From NCBI RefSeq assembly GCF_004115215.2, contig NC_041729.1:26747255-26811254 (forward strand): a stretch of 64,000 nt of DNA, given 5' to 3'. The stretch comes from Ornithorhynchus anatinus (Eukaryota; Chordata; Mammalia; Monotremata; Ornithorhynchidae). The notes beneath the pieces were generated by a model. That model was given only the letters and a program-made list of their open reading frames with translations, did not search any database and was not told where the DNA came from. Position numbers and translations under genes: made by a program. Shown here one piece after another: positions 36,443-47,689 of this stretch (the first letter of the stretch is position 1; every line of letters starts with the position of its first letter).

Positions 36443-38460
36443 TTCATTCATTCAATAATATTTATTGGCGCTTACTATGTGCAGAGCACTGGACTAAGCG
36501 CTTGGAATGGGCAATTGGGCAACAGAGAGAGACCATCCCGGTCCAATGGCAGGCTTACAGTCTAAACGGGGGAGAGAGACAGCGAAGCAAAACAGAACAA
36601 AAACACAACATCACCAAGATAAATAGAATCAAGGAGATATACACCTCATTAAAAAAATAAAAGGGCAATAATATATACAAATGAGCACAGTGCTGAGGGG
36701 AGGGGAAGGGGGAAGAGCAGAGGGTGAGGGGAGGGGAAGGGTGCAGAGGGAAAGGAGGGCTCAGTCTGGGAAGGCCTCCTGGAGGAGGTGAGCTCTCAGT
36801 AGAGCTCTGAAGAGGGGAAGAGAGTTAGTTTGGCGGAGGTGAGGAGGGAGGGCGTTTCAGGACAGTGGGAGGACGGGGGCCAGGGGTCGACGGCGGGACA
36901 GGCGTGAACGGGGGACGGTGAGGAGGTGGGCCGCAGAGGAGCGGAGCGTGAGGGGTGGGCAGTAGAAAGAGAGAAGGGAGGAGAGGTAGGAAGGGACAAG
37001 GTGATGGAGAGCCTTGAAGCCTAGAGTGAGGAGTTTTTGTTTGGAGCGGAGGTTGATAGGCAACCACTGGAGGTTTTTGAGGAGGGGAGAGCTAGGCCCA
37101 GAGCGTTTCTGTAGGAAGATGATCCGGGCAGTGGAATGAAGAATAGACTGGAGCAGGGAGAGACAGGAGGAAGGGAGGTCAGAGAGGAGGCTGACACAAT
37201 AATCCAGCCAGGATATTATGAGAGTTTGTACCAGTAAAATAGCCATTTGGGTGGAGAGGAAAGGGCGGATCCTGGCGATATTACGAAGGTGAGACCGGCA
37301 GGTGTTGGTGAGGGATCGGATGTGTGGGGTGAATGAGAGAGCCGAGTCGAGGACGACATCGAGGTTGCGGGCCTGTGAGACGGGAAGGATGGTGGTGCCG
37401 TCCACAGTGACGGGGAAGTCAGGGAGAGGACAGGGCTTGAGAGGGAAGATAAGGAGCTCAGTCTTGGACATGTTGAGTTTAAGGTGGCGGGCAGACATCC
37501 AGTTGGAGACGTCCTGGAGGCAGGAGGAGATACGAGCTTGGAGGGAGGGGGAGAGAACAGGGGAGGAGATGTAGATTTGTGTTCATCTGCGTAGAGATGA
37601 TAGTTGAAGCCGTGGGAGCGAATGAGTTCATGGAGGGAGAGAGTATAGACGGAGAACAGAAGAGGGCCAAGAACTGACCCTTGAGGAACTCCTACAGTTA
37701 GAGGATAGGAGGGGGAGGAGGTGCCCATGAAGGAGGCCGAAAATGAACAGCCAGAAAGATGAGGAGAACCGGGAGAGGACGGAGTCTGTGAAGCCAAGGT
37801 GAGATAAGGTGTGGAAGAGAAGGGGATGGTCGACAGTGTCAAAGGCAGCTGAGAGGTCAAGGAGGATTAGAACAGAGTAGGAGCCATTGGATTTGGTAAG
37901 AAGGAGGTCACGGGTGACCTTTGAGAGAACAGTCACAGTGGAATGGAGGGGACGGAAGCCAGATTAGAGGGGGTCCAGGAGAGAATGGGAGTTAAGAAAT
38001 TCTAAGCAGCGAGTGTAGACAACTCGTTCTAGGAGTTTGGAAAGGAAGGGTAATAGGGAGCTAGGACGAAAACTGGAAGGGAAAGTGGGGCCGAGAGAGG
38101 GTTTTTTTAGGATGGGGGAGACATAGGCATGTTTGAAGGCAGAGGGGAAGAAGCCATTGGAGAGTGAGTGGTTAAAGATAGAAGTTAAGGAGAGGAGGAG
38201 GGAAGGGGCGATAGTTTTTATAAGGTGAGCGGGAATGGGGTCCGAAACACGGGTGGAGGGGGTGGCACTTGCCAGGAGGGAGGAGATCTCCTCTGAGGAT
38301 ACTGCTGGGAAGGATGGGAAAGTAGGAGAGAGGGATGGGGGTGGGGGGGATGGAGAAGGGGGAGGGGTGACTTTGGGGAGCTCAGACCTGATGGAGTTAA
38401 TTTTTGTAATGAAGTAGGTGGCCAGATCTTTGGGGGTGAGGGATGGTTGGGGGTGAGGGA
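36443..38460 (-). repeat. L2 LINE with partial reverse transcriptase ORF
   Basis: Longest LINE in the window. Its 3' end lies at 36443 (tcattcaataatatttattg). On minus it encodes, in order, [36 protein letters not shown] (RT motif A), [16 protein letters not shown] (motif B), a YAD box, then [13 protein letters not shown] and [20 protein letters not shown]. These parts lie in different frames, so the copy is dead. It is truncated at the 5' end and lacks an endonuclease domain. Assignment to L2 rests on the 3' tail and this ORF pattern. Confidence 0.9.
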
Positions 38461-38710
38461 TATATATATATATATAAAACAAGTAAACGGGCATCAATAT
38501 AAATAAATGGAATTATAGATACATAAATAAGTGCTCTGGGACGTGGGGGGAGGAGGGTGGAGCAAAGGGAGTGAGTCGAGGTCACGCGGAGGGGAGGGGG
38601 AGCTGAGGAAAAGGGGGGCTTAGTTTGGGAAGGCCCCTTGGAGGAGGTGAGCCTTCAGTGAGGGTTTGAAGTGGGGGGAGAATGATTGTTTGGTGGACTT
38701 GAAGAGGGAG
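38461..38710 (-). repeat. Second L2 3' part
   Basis: After a short AT dinucleotide run, another L2 region (aagtaaacgggcatcaatat; aaggccccttggaggaggtg). It matches the 3'-UTR part of the copies at 32.4 and 45.7 kb. Confidence 0.78.
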
Positions 38711-39004
38711 TCCTTCTGACTCCTAAACCTGTGCTCAATCACTAGGCCATGCTGCTTCTCAAATAAATATTACTGAATGAATGATCCAAGAGTTTAATAC
38801 AATTCTCTGAACAAAGTAAATGCTCGATAAATACTGTTAATTCATTGCTGGATTTGTCTCAGGCCAAATAGCAAGTAAGCGGCAGAGCTAGAGAGAGAAC
38901 TCAGGTCTCCAGAATCCCAATTCAGTGCTCTTTCCACCAAGCCCCACTGCTTCCCAGTGAGCATGTGCCTTCCTGTCCCCATGTGAAGTCAGGCTAGTCT
39001 GCTA

Positions 39005-39472
39005 GTCTGCAAGGCTTTTATTGTGGTATTTGATGAGTGCTTACTGTTTCAAGCACTGTACTAAGCGCTGGGGTAAATAATTATAATAATGTTGGTATTT
39101 GTTAAGCGCTTACTATGTGCAGAGCACTTTTCTAAGCGCTGGGGGAGATACAGGGTAATCAGGTTGTCCCACATGAGGCTCACAGTCTTCATCCCCTTTT
39201 TACAGATAGGTCACTGAGGCACAGAGAAGTTAAGTGACTTGCCCACAGTCACACAGCTGACAAGGGGCAGAGCCAGGATATGAACCCATGACCTCTGACT
39301 CCCAAGCCCGGGCTCTTTCCACTGAGCCACGCTGCTTCCCATAAGCATGGGGTAGATACAAGACAGCCGGTTTGGAGAGAGTCCCTATCCCACAAAGGGC
39401 TTAAAAGTCTTAATCCACATTTTACAGATGAGATAACCGAGCCACAGAGAAGTGACTTGCCCAAGGTTAATC
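39005..39472 (-). repeat. MON1 nested inside an older MON1
   Basis: An older minus-strand MON1 starts at about 39010 (gtggtatttgatgagtgctt), is broken at about 39078 by a younger minus-strand MON1 (to about 39342, better conserved), then resumes (gggtagatacaagacagccg to gtgacttgcccaaggtt). Confidence 0.82.
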
Positions 39473-40335
39473 AATTTGCCATTACTAAACAGTTTGGGTC
39501 TTCTTTAAAATTTCATGAGCCAAGATATAGCTTTTGGAGCTTAATTTTCCCAAATAACTTTCTTGAAAACAGATTGGTGAGCTATAAATCATTTACAGAG
39601 CTGTTGAAGTTTTTGCTTTTGCTCATTACCAACGAATACACTGCAGAACTACCGTTTGCTTCAGAATGATATTTGATATCATGCTATAATAGAAGCTACC
39701 ATCTTTTACATCAGACACAAGACTTTTTGATTTTTTTTGGACAAAATAGGAATCATTCCAGTTCCAGTTGGCACAGTTGGAAATATATTTGCTTCACTGA
39801 GGGTCTTTTTTTCATGGATTATCTGTTTTAAGCACAAGTAAAACTTGAGTTCGGGAGGAGTGGTAACCGTTAAGAGAATGCCGTGATTAGCTATGCCCTG
39901 CATATGGTAGTTGGAATTTTAACGTTTTTATTCAGAGCTTCAAGTTTAAGAGCTAAAAGTAGACACCTGTACATATCCAATCACGACAGTCTTTCAGCTA
40001 TTACTCTTCCTTCTCCTTTTCAAAGGTTTCGCCAACACATTTTAAAGATAAAACTGACTTGTGAGTGAAATCGATTCTTTTCAGTAAAACAGGCTGCTTT
40101 CTAAAAATGTTTGAAAGCCATACAAAGGACCGTTACAAGAGGCCACACTGGTAAGCCGTTACACAAAGATTCAAATTTATTTATTTTATCCACAGGCATT
40201 AATTGAATCAGATTGAATCTTTCCGAGCAGGAGCTGGGACTTTTCTGGGTCTGTAGTTTCCTCCTCTGACTTAATGTAGAGCTGGTGCACACCCCACTAA
40301 CTCTTTACTGTCTGGGAGGACCAGTCTTATCCCGA
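39473..40335. other. AT-rich block of unknown origin
   Basis: Unlike the GC-rich surroundings, this block matches neither MON1 nor L2 as far as I can read. It has short open frames on both strands, for example TVTTPPELKFYLCLKQIIHE on minus near 39.8 kb, but no long frame or splice structure. A piece (about 39953-40075) recurs at about 41838-41970 in the same orientation. Candidates are an old retrocopy on minus, an unlisted repeat, or a local duplication. I assign no function. Confidence 0.4.
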
Positions 40336-40564
40336 CCCAAGGAGAATGTCCTTGTGCAAGTCATTGACAGTGTGACAAGTTTTCAGTCAGTCAGTTGAGG
40401 TTCGTGTCCGAAATCTTCCACGGGAATTTGGGGGCTAGCCTGGAAGGAAAGATTGAGCTCATCGTGGGCGGGGAACGGGCCTACCAAATGTGCTGTATTG
40501 TACTCTAGGCTGTAAGGACTGTAAGTTTGTTGTGAGCAGGGAAAGTCTCTTACATTGTTCTACT

Positions 40565-41205
40565 GTATTCATTCAATCGTATTTATTGCGCGCTTACTGT
40601 GTGCGGAGCACTGTACTAAGGGCTTGGAAAGTACAATTCAGCAACAAATAGAGAATCCCTGCCCTACAACGGGCTCACAGTCTAGAAGGGGGATAATGAT
40701 GGTATTTGTGAAGCGCTTACTATGTGCCAGGTACTGTTCTAAGCACTGGGGTAGATACAAAGTAATCGGTTATCCCACGTGGGGCTCACAGTCTTAATCC
40801 CCAGATGAGGTAACTGAGGCCCAGAGAAGTTAAGTGACTCACCCAAGGTCACACAGCAGACAAGTGAAGCAGTGAAGTAGCGTGGCTCGGTGGAAAAAGC
40901 CCGGACTTGGGAGCCAGAGGTTGTGGGTTCTAATTTCGGCTCCGCCACTTGTCAGCTGTGTGACTTTGGGCAAGTCAGTTAATGTCTCTGGGCCTCAGTT
41001 ACCTCATCTGTAAAATGGGGATTAAGGCTGTGAGCCCCAGGTAGGACAACCTGATTATCTTGTATCCCCCTCCCCCTGCTTGGCACATAGGAAGCGCTTA
41101 ACAAATACTATTATTATTATGAAGTGGCGGATCTGGGATTAGAATCCATGACCTCTGACTCCCAAGCCTGGGCTGTTTCCACTAAGCCACGTTGCTTCTC
41201 ACTCT
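40565..41205. repeat. L2 tail, then minus MON1 split by a plus MON1
   Basis: L2 3' tail on minus (40565-40695). A minus-strand MON1 begins at about 40697, is interrupted near 40865 by a full plus-strand MON1 (to about 41128) and resumes to about 41200 (tgacctctgactcccaagcc). Two plus-strand L2 tail pieces follow to 41325. Confidence 0.82.
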
Positions 41206-41454
41206 CCCAAGCGCTTAATGCAGTGCTCTGCACACAGTAAGCGCTCAATAGATTGATTACACTCCCAAGCGCTTAGTATGATGCTCTGCCCACAGTAGCA
41301 CTCGACCAGTACCACTGATTGATTGACTGTGCCATGATCCCACAGCCTGCCAGCCCTCTCTCATGGCAAAGAGAAAGCAAAAACAGGCCACGGATGCTTA
41401 CGCTTTGTCCTACATCATCACTTGGGATGGATGACAGGGGAGGATTAATTCATT

Positions 41455-41700
41455 CCCGCCAACATATTTATTGGGCCCTTACTGTGTGCAGAGCACCGTA
41501 CTAAGCACTTGGGAGGGCACAATGCAATAATGCAATAATAAATAGACGCATCCACAAGCTAGAGGGGCAGAACCGGGAGATAGCATGGAGGGAAGGCCCT
41601 TGGGGCAAGTGTTTTGTTGCATTGTCCTCTCCCAAGCGCTTAGTACGGTGCTCTGTCCACAGTAAAAGCTCAATAAATACGATGGAATGAATGAATGTTG
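41455..41700. repeat. L2 tail pieces in both orientations
   Basis: Minus-strand tail at 41455-41530 (cttactgtgtgcagagcacc) and plus-strand tail at 41620-41698 (ctctcccaagcgcttagtac to aatgaatgaatg). Confidence 0.8.
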
Positions 41701-41837
41701 GAGGAGGAGGGTCCGAGGACAATTCAGGTTGCAGCCCCCCTGCCAGCAACGTCATGCCCATTCCCAAAATCCCAAACAGGAAGCCCCAAGACCTCAGCCT
41801 TCTGCTTTGGGATGAGGGACGGGGAGAGATGCCCTAA

Positions 41838-41970
41838 AGTAGACACCTCTACATCTCCCATCACGACAGTCTTTGGGCCTCTACTCTTCCTGCTCCTTTT
41901 CAAAGATTTCGTTGTGCCTTAAGACTCCCAATTTAACCAACCCATTTTAAAGATAAAATTGACTTTGAGT
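41838..41970. repeat. Second copy of part of the AT-rich block
   Basis: Shares aaagtagacacct, tcacgacagtcttt, ctactcttcctgctcctttt, and cattttaaagataaaa with 39953-40075, same orientation, with a roughly 20-bp insert. Divergence is moderate. Confidence 0.75.
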
Positions 41971-42014
41971 GAAATTTTTAGGGCAGCTCTCCCGGTTCTA
42001 TGCAGGAAACCCGC

Positions 42015-42560
42015 TTCGGGGGCTGCTGCTGGTGCTGGAGCTGCTGGAGCTGGTGGTAGAGTTATTTATTACTCTATTAATTTTGTTAATGATGTGTATA
42101 TATCTATGATTCTATTTATCTCGATGATATTGACGCCAGACTACTTGTTTTGTTTTGTCTCTTTCCCCCATTTGGAATGTGAGCCCGTCGTTGGGCAGGG
42201 ATGGTCTCTATCTGTTGCCGAATTGTCCATTCCAAGCTCTAAGTACAGGGCTCTGCACATAGTAAGCGCTCAATAAATACGATTGAATGATTGGAGTTGC
42301 TGCTACTGGAGCTGGACTTGCTGCTAGAGCTGGTGCTGGACCTGCTGGTGGTGAATTGTCCGTTCCAAGCGCTTAGTCCAGTGCTTGGCACAGAGTAAGC
42401 GCTCAATAAATACGATTGAATGAATAAACGAATGGTGCCGCTAGTGCTAAAGCTGCTGCTGGAGCTGGTGCTCAAGTCAATGTTGGTAATTAAGCGCTTA
42501 CTCTGTGCCAAGCGCTGGGTGCTAGAGTAGCCGCTGGAGCTGCTGATGCTGGAGCCGCTA
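42015..42560. repeat. CTGCTGGAG-type minisatellite broken up by L2 tails
   Basis: Irregular repeats of gctgctggagctggtg at 42015-42060, 42292-42352, 42435-42475 and 42520-42560. Between them lie plus-strand L2 ends (about 42140-42292 and 42353-42432) and a MON1 tail. A further L2 tail follows at 42655-42785. Confidence 0.78.
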
Positions 42561-42834
42561 CCGACCAGCTGGTTTTTCTCTCAATGAAAATGAGGACGAA
42601 GCCTCCACCCCTACGGTCCCGATCCACTCACTTTCCCCAAAAGCCAACTCTCCCCCGATTAGACTGGGAGCCCGTCAGTAGGCAGGGACTGTCTCTACCT
42701 GTTGCCGATTTGTCCATTCCAAGCGCTTAGGACAGTGCTCGGCACATAGTAAGCGCTCAAGAAATACCATTGAATGAATGAATGAACTCAACGACGGGGA
42801 CCGGGCGGACCCGCCCCCCGCCCCTCCTTCCTCC

Positions 42835-43110
42835 ATGCCCCCGCCCCCCGGGCTGGGGCCGCGCCTGCGCACAACGGGCGGGCCCGACTCCGCCCTCCGG
42901 GCTGGGAGCCGCGCCTGCGCACAACGGGCGGGCCCGACTCCGCCCCCCCCGGGCTGGAGGCCGCGCCTGCGCACCACGGACGGTCCCCCGCCCTGTCGTC
43001 ATCGGGGCGCCTGCGCGGTGGTGACGTGGCCGGGGGCTCTGCGGCCGCCTTGGGTCCTCCGTGACGTCACGCCCCCCGCCCCCCACCTCCCGGCTCGGCT
43101 GCACGGTGAG
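42835..43110 (+). promoter_or_regulatory. CpG island with triplicated NRF1 sites, probable TMEM219 promoter
   Basis: Three tandem units of about 55 bp, each containing gccgcgcctgcgca and gggcgggcccgactccgcc. A fourth related GCGCCTGCGC follows at about 43008. GCGCCTGCGCA fits the NRF1 consensus. A good donor, gcacggtgagagag at about 43105, could end a non-coding first exon that splices to the acceptor at about 48810, just before the TMEM219 start. No other gene lies between. The link to TMEM219 is inferred. Confidence 0.5.
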
Positions 43111-43159
43111 AGAGAAGCGCCATAGCGCCGTCTCCACAGCGCGCCGGGGGGCGGGGATG

Positions 43160-43245
43160 GGGGGACATGCTTTCCCATTCCCCATTCCCATTCCCCATTC
43201 CCATTCCCTTTCCCTTTCCCCATTCCCTTTCCCCTTCTGGCTCCG
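43160..43245 (+). repeat. TTCCCA-type simple repeat
   Basis: Short runs of ccattccccattccc and ctttccctttcccc next to the CpG island. Confidence 0.85.
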
Positions 43246-43317
43246 GGGTGGCTTTTCGGCCTCCTCGCCTTTGCGAAGCTCGGCCATGCCGGCCTAGGCG
43301 TCGAGAGGCGCGCCTTT

Positions 43318-44440
43318 CATTCAGTAGTATTTATTGAGCGCTTCCTAGGTGCAGAGCACTGTACTAAACGCTTGGAATCCCCCCCCCCTTTTCCTAGCCC
43401 CCTCATTCGGTTGCGAGGGGCACCTTGGCATCCCAGAGAAGCAGCGTGGCTCAGTGGAAAGAGCCCGGGCTGGGGAGTCAGAGGTCATGAGTTCGACGCC
43501 CGGCCCTGCCACTTGTCAGCTGTGTGACTGGGGGCAAGTCACTTGACTTCTCTGGGCCTCAGTGACCTCATCTGTAAAATGGGGATTAACTGTGAGCCTC
43601 ACGTGGGACAACCTGATTACCCTGCATCTCCCCCAGCGCTTAGAACAGTGCTCTGCACATAGTAAGCGCTTAACAAATACCAACATTATTAATATTATTA
43701 TCTCAGGAAAGGCACTGGGCTTCAGAGTCTGGGCTTGCCCGCCCCGTGACCTGGGGCGAGTCACCTACCCGCTCTCTGCCGCCCTTTCCTCATCTGAAAA
43801 GTAACGACGATGAGGGTATTTCTTAAGCGCTCGCTGGGTGCCAAGCACCGTTCTAAGCGCTGGGGGACATGAAGGGTCATCAGGTGGTCCCGCGTGGGGC
43901 TGACAGTCTTCATCCTCATCTGACAGATGAGGGAACCGAGGCCCGGTGAAGTGACTTGCCCAAAGTCACACACAGCCGATAAGTGGCGGAGTCGGAATTA
44001 GAACCCACGACCTCTGACTCCCAAGCCCGGGCTCTTTCCCTCTTTCTACTTGGGCGATGAATCCCATGGGGAGCAAGGACTATATCCCACTTATACCCTA
44101 GCACTTTTAATACAGTGCTTAGCACAAAGCGCTAAATAAATACGACCAAATAAGCATTCATAATACTGATAATGTTGGCATTTGTTAAGCGCTGACTATG
44201 TGCAGAGCACTGTTCTAAGCGCTGGGGGAGATACAGGGCAATCAAGTTGTCCCACGTGAGACTCACAGTCTTAATCCCCATTTTACAGATGAGGGAACTG
44301 AGGCCCAGAGAAGTGACTTGCCCGCAGTCACACAGCTGACTTGGGATTCGAACTTGGGATGAATTGGGATTCGAACCCATGACCTCTGACTCCCAGGCCC
44401 GGGTTCTTTCCACTGAGCCACGCTGCTTCTCCAATTATTA
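43318..44440. repeat. L2 tail and MON1 cluster
   Basis: L2 tail on minus (43318-43378); MON1 on plus (43437-43700); diverged MON1 on minus (43808-44040); short plus-strand tail (44060-44150); MON1 on minus (44165-44432). The DNA from 44440 to 44810 appears unique with no gene seen; a plus-strand tail piece follows at 44815-44945. Confidence 0.82.
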
Positions 44441-45074
44441 TGTTGCTTCTGCCTATTTTTTCCCGATCTCCTCTCACGTATACTTTCTCCCCGCTGTTTT
44501 TCCTTCCCAAAGCACTAACCTCTGGGTTCATGAGGGAGTGAAATCCCTTTACGGTTCTCTTCCTGGTGCTTTTTCCTTTCCCTGTGTGTGTGTGGGGGGA
44601 GGAGGGTGTATGAATGGAGATGGATGAGTTGTGATGAGTGGAAGGCCACCCCCAGTTAAGACCTCCTCTTCCATATTCCCTCTCTTTTCTGGGTCACCTG
44701 TGCACTCATATCGATCCCCTTTAAGCACTCGCTAGTCACCCTCAACCCCACACCATTTATGTCCCTATCTGTAATGTATTTAACGTATGTTAAGTGTCTG
44801 TTTTCCCCCTCCAGGCTGAGCTCCTTGTGGGCAGGGAACATGTCTACCTATTTATGGTACGGACCTGATTTTCTTGTATCTGCCCCGGTGCCTAGTACGG
44901 TGCACGGCATAGAGTAAGCGCTTAACAAATACCACAGCCGTTACTGGGACCGGCTGCCCTTCGGTCTGGCAGATAACAGAACGTGTTTCTTCCGGCATCT
45001 CCGGTCAGAGGTGGATCCGCTGTGACCAGAGGATGACTTTCGAGCCTGGGAAAATCGGCTGCTGGGATGCAGCT

Positions 45075-45605
45075 CGGTTATTCATTTATTCAGTTGTATT
45101 TACTGAGCGCTTACTGTGTACAGAGCACTGTACTATGACCTCGGAGAGTACAATATCATTCATTCATTGTCGTATTTATTGAGCACTTATGTGCAGAGCA
45201 CCGTACTAAGCGCTTGGAAAGTACAATTCATTCAATAGTATTTCTTGAGCGCTTAACTATGTGCAGAGCACTGTACTAAGTGCTTGGAAAGTACACTTCA
45301 TTCATTCAATAGTATTTATTGAGTGCTATGTGCAGAACACCGTACTAAGCACTTGCAAAGTACAATTCATTCAATAGTATTTATTGAGAGCTTACTATGT
45401 GCAGAGCACTGTACTAAGTGCTTGGAAAGTACAATTCATTCAATAGTATTTATTGAGCACTGTACTAAGCGCTGTACAATTCATTCATTCAGTAGTATTT
45501 ATTGAGCGCTTACTATGTGCAGAGCACTGTACTAAGCGCTTGGAATGTACAATTCGGCAACGGATAGAGACAGTCCCTGCCCAATGACAGGCTCACAGTC
45601 TAAAT
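45075..45605 (-). repeat. Tandem array of seven L2 3'-tail units
   Basis: Seven direct copies, 45-85 bp each, of the L2 end tcattcaatagtatttattg ... gagcactgtactaagcgctt ... ggaaagtacaa. Units begin near 45076, 45155, 45227, 45298, 45366, 45434 and 45479. All share one orientation and the same boundaries, so this is an amplified array rather than separate insertions. The last unit continues into longer L2 sequence. Confidence 0.85.
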
Positions 45606-46215
45606 CATGTCCGTCATCTATCAGTAAGCAGAAACATTCCCTGCCCACAACGAGCTTACAGTCTGGGGCGGGGGGGAGATGGACATGAATATAAATAAAT
45701 ATATTACAGATATGTGCGTAAGGGCTGTGGGGCTGGGAGGGGGGATGAATAAAGGGAGCAAATCAAGGTGATGCAGAAGGGAGGGGGGAAGAAGAAAGGA
45801 GGGCTGAGTCAAGGAAGGCCCCTTGGAGGAGTTGGGCCTTCAGTAAGGCTTTGAAGATGGGGGGAGAGTCGGTCGCCTGTCAGATTTGAGGAGGGAGGGC
45901 GTTGCACGGGCTGGGAGGGGTCGGCGACGAAGTAGACGAGATCGAGGAACAGTGAGAAGGTGAGCAGAGTGGATAGAGCACGGACCTGAGAGTCAGAAGG
46001 ACCTGGGTTCTTATCCCAGCTCCACCACTTGTCTGCCGTGTGACCTTGGGCAAGTCACTTCACTTTTCTGTGCCTCAGTGACCTCATCTGTATAATGGAG
46101 TTTGACTGTGAGCCCCATATGGGACAGGGACTGTGTCCAACCTGATTAGCGTCCATCTATCCCAGTGCTTGACACCAGGTAAGCACTTAGCAAATGCCAT
46201 TATTATCATTATCGT
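45606..46215. repeat. L2 3' part followed by MON1
   Basis: Minus-strand L2 3' region (45606-45955; aaggccccttggaggagttg) and plus-strand MON1 (45958-46215). The next 270 bp (to about 46485) is unique, with no gene recognised. Confidence 0.82.
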
Positions 46216-46487
46216 CATCTCTGGACAGCCCCTAGGAAATGGCAGCCCCATCTGCCCCACCCACGGTTTACTGCTAAACCCAAAGCCTGGGAGGGGACCC
46301 CAATCTCCCCTGAGGCCCCAGGGCTTCTAGCCAGCCCATTTTTTTCAGTAAACATTTCCACCCTTGGGTGTGGATGGCTTTGACAGGCATGTACGTGAAG
46401 CGTTTGCGGAGCTTCCAACGCACGCGCTCCGAACCCCGTGTAGAGCAGGGGCATCCAGGCCTTTAAGCCTCTCAGATCTTTCAGGAG

Positions 46488-47608
46488 ATTCATTCATTCA
46501 TTCATTCATTCAATAGTATTTATTGAGCGCTTACTATGTGCAGAGCACTGTACTAAGCGCTTGGGATGAACAAGTCGGCAACAGATAGAGACGGTCCCTG
46601 CCGTTTGACGGGCTTACGGTCTAATCGGGGGAGACGGACAGACGAGAACGATGGCAATAAACAGAGTCAAGGGGAAGAACATCTCGTAAAGACGATGGCA
46701 ACTAAATAGAATCGAGGCGATGTACAATTCATTAACAAAATAAATAGGGTAACGAAAATATATACAGTTGAGCGGACGAGTACGGTGCTGTGGGGATGGG
46801 AAGGGAGAGGTGGAGGAGCAGAGGGAAAAGGGGAAAATGAGGGTTAAGCTGCGGAGAGGTAAAGGGGGGATGGCAGAGGGAGTAGAGGGAGAAGAGGAGC
46901 TCAGTCTGGGAATGCCTCTTGGAGGAGGTGAGTTTTAAGTAGGGTTTTGAAGAGGGAAAGAGAATCAGTTTGGCGGAGGTGAGGAGGGAGGGCGTTCCGG
47001 GACCGCGGGAGGACGTGACCCGGGGGTCGACGGCAGGATAGGCGAGACCGAGGGACGGTGAGGAGGTGGGCGGCAGAGGAGCGGAGCGTGCGGGGTGGGC
47101 GGTAGAAAGAGAGAAGGGAGGAGAGGTAGGAAGGGGCAAGGTGACGGAGAGCCTCGAAGCCTAGAGTGAGGAGTTTCTGTTTGGAGCGGAGGTCGATAGG
47201 CGACCACTGGAGTTGTTTAAGAAGGGGAGTGACATGCCCAGAACGTTTCTGCAGGAAGATGAGCCGGGCAGCGGAGTGAAGAATAGACCGGAGCGGGGCG
47301 AGAGAGGAGGAAGGGAGGTCAGAGAGAAGGCCGACACGGTAGTCTAGCCGGGATAAAACGAGAGCCCGTAACAGTAAGGTAGCCGTCTGGGTGGAGAGGA
47401 AAGGGCGGATCTCGGCGATATTGTAGAGGTGAAACCGGCAGATCTCGGTAACGGATAGGATGTGTGGGGTGAACGAGAGAGACGAGTCAAGGATGACACC
47501 GAGATCGCGGGCCCGAGAGACGGGAAGGATGGTCGTGCCATCCACGGTGATAGAGAAGTCTGGGAGAGGACCGGGTTTGGGAGGGAAGATGAGGAGCTCA
47601 GTCTAGGA
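46488..47608 (-). repeat. L2 LINE 3' third with end of RT ORF
   Basis: The 3' end at 46488 is (attc)n, then aatagtatttattgagcg. On minus it encodes [60 protein letters not shown] and YLSSLLSFYRPPRTLRSSAA in one frame of 214 codons, the best-kept L2 frame here. The rest of the ORF is missing. Confidence 0.9.
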
Positions 47609-47689
47609 GATTTCAGGTTGGGCTTAGTAAAAAGGGGTTCCCTGCCCAGCGGCCCATGGGGATTTTTCCCCCACCTCCAGTTAGCAAGT

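Noticed and set aside
36857-38497. Several 100-214-codon frames with reverse-transcriptase motifs as a host gene
   Set aside because: Motifs, order and the flanking 3' tail identify an L2 LINE; the pieces lie in different frames.
43437-43700. tRNA-like heads of MON1 elements as tRNA genes
   Set aside because: They lack a complete cloverleaf and anticodon arm, recur as many diverged copies, and each continues into the MON1 core and L2-like tail.
45075-45605. Regularly spaced direct repeats resembling a CRISPR array
   Set aside because: The genome is vertebrate, units vary in length, there are no unique spacers, and the unit is an L2 tail.
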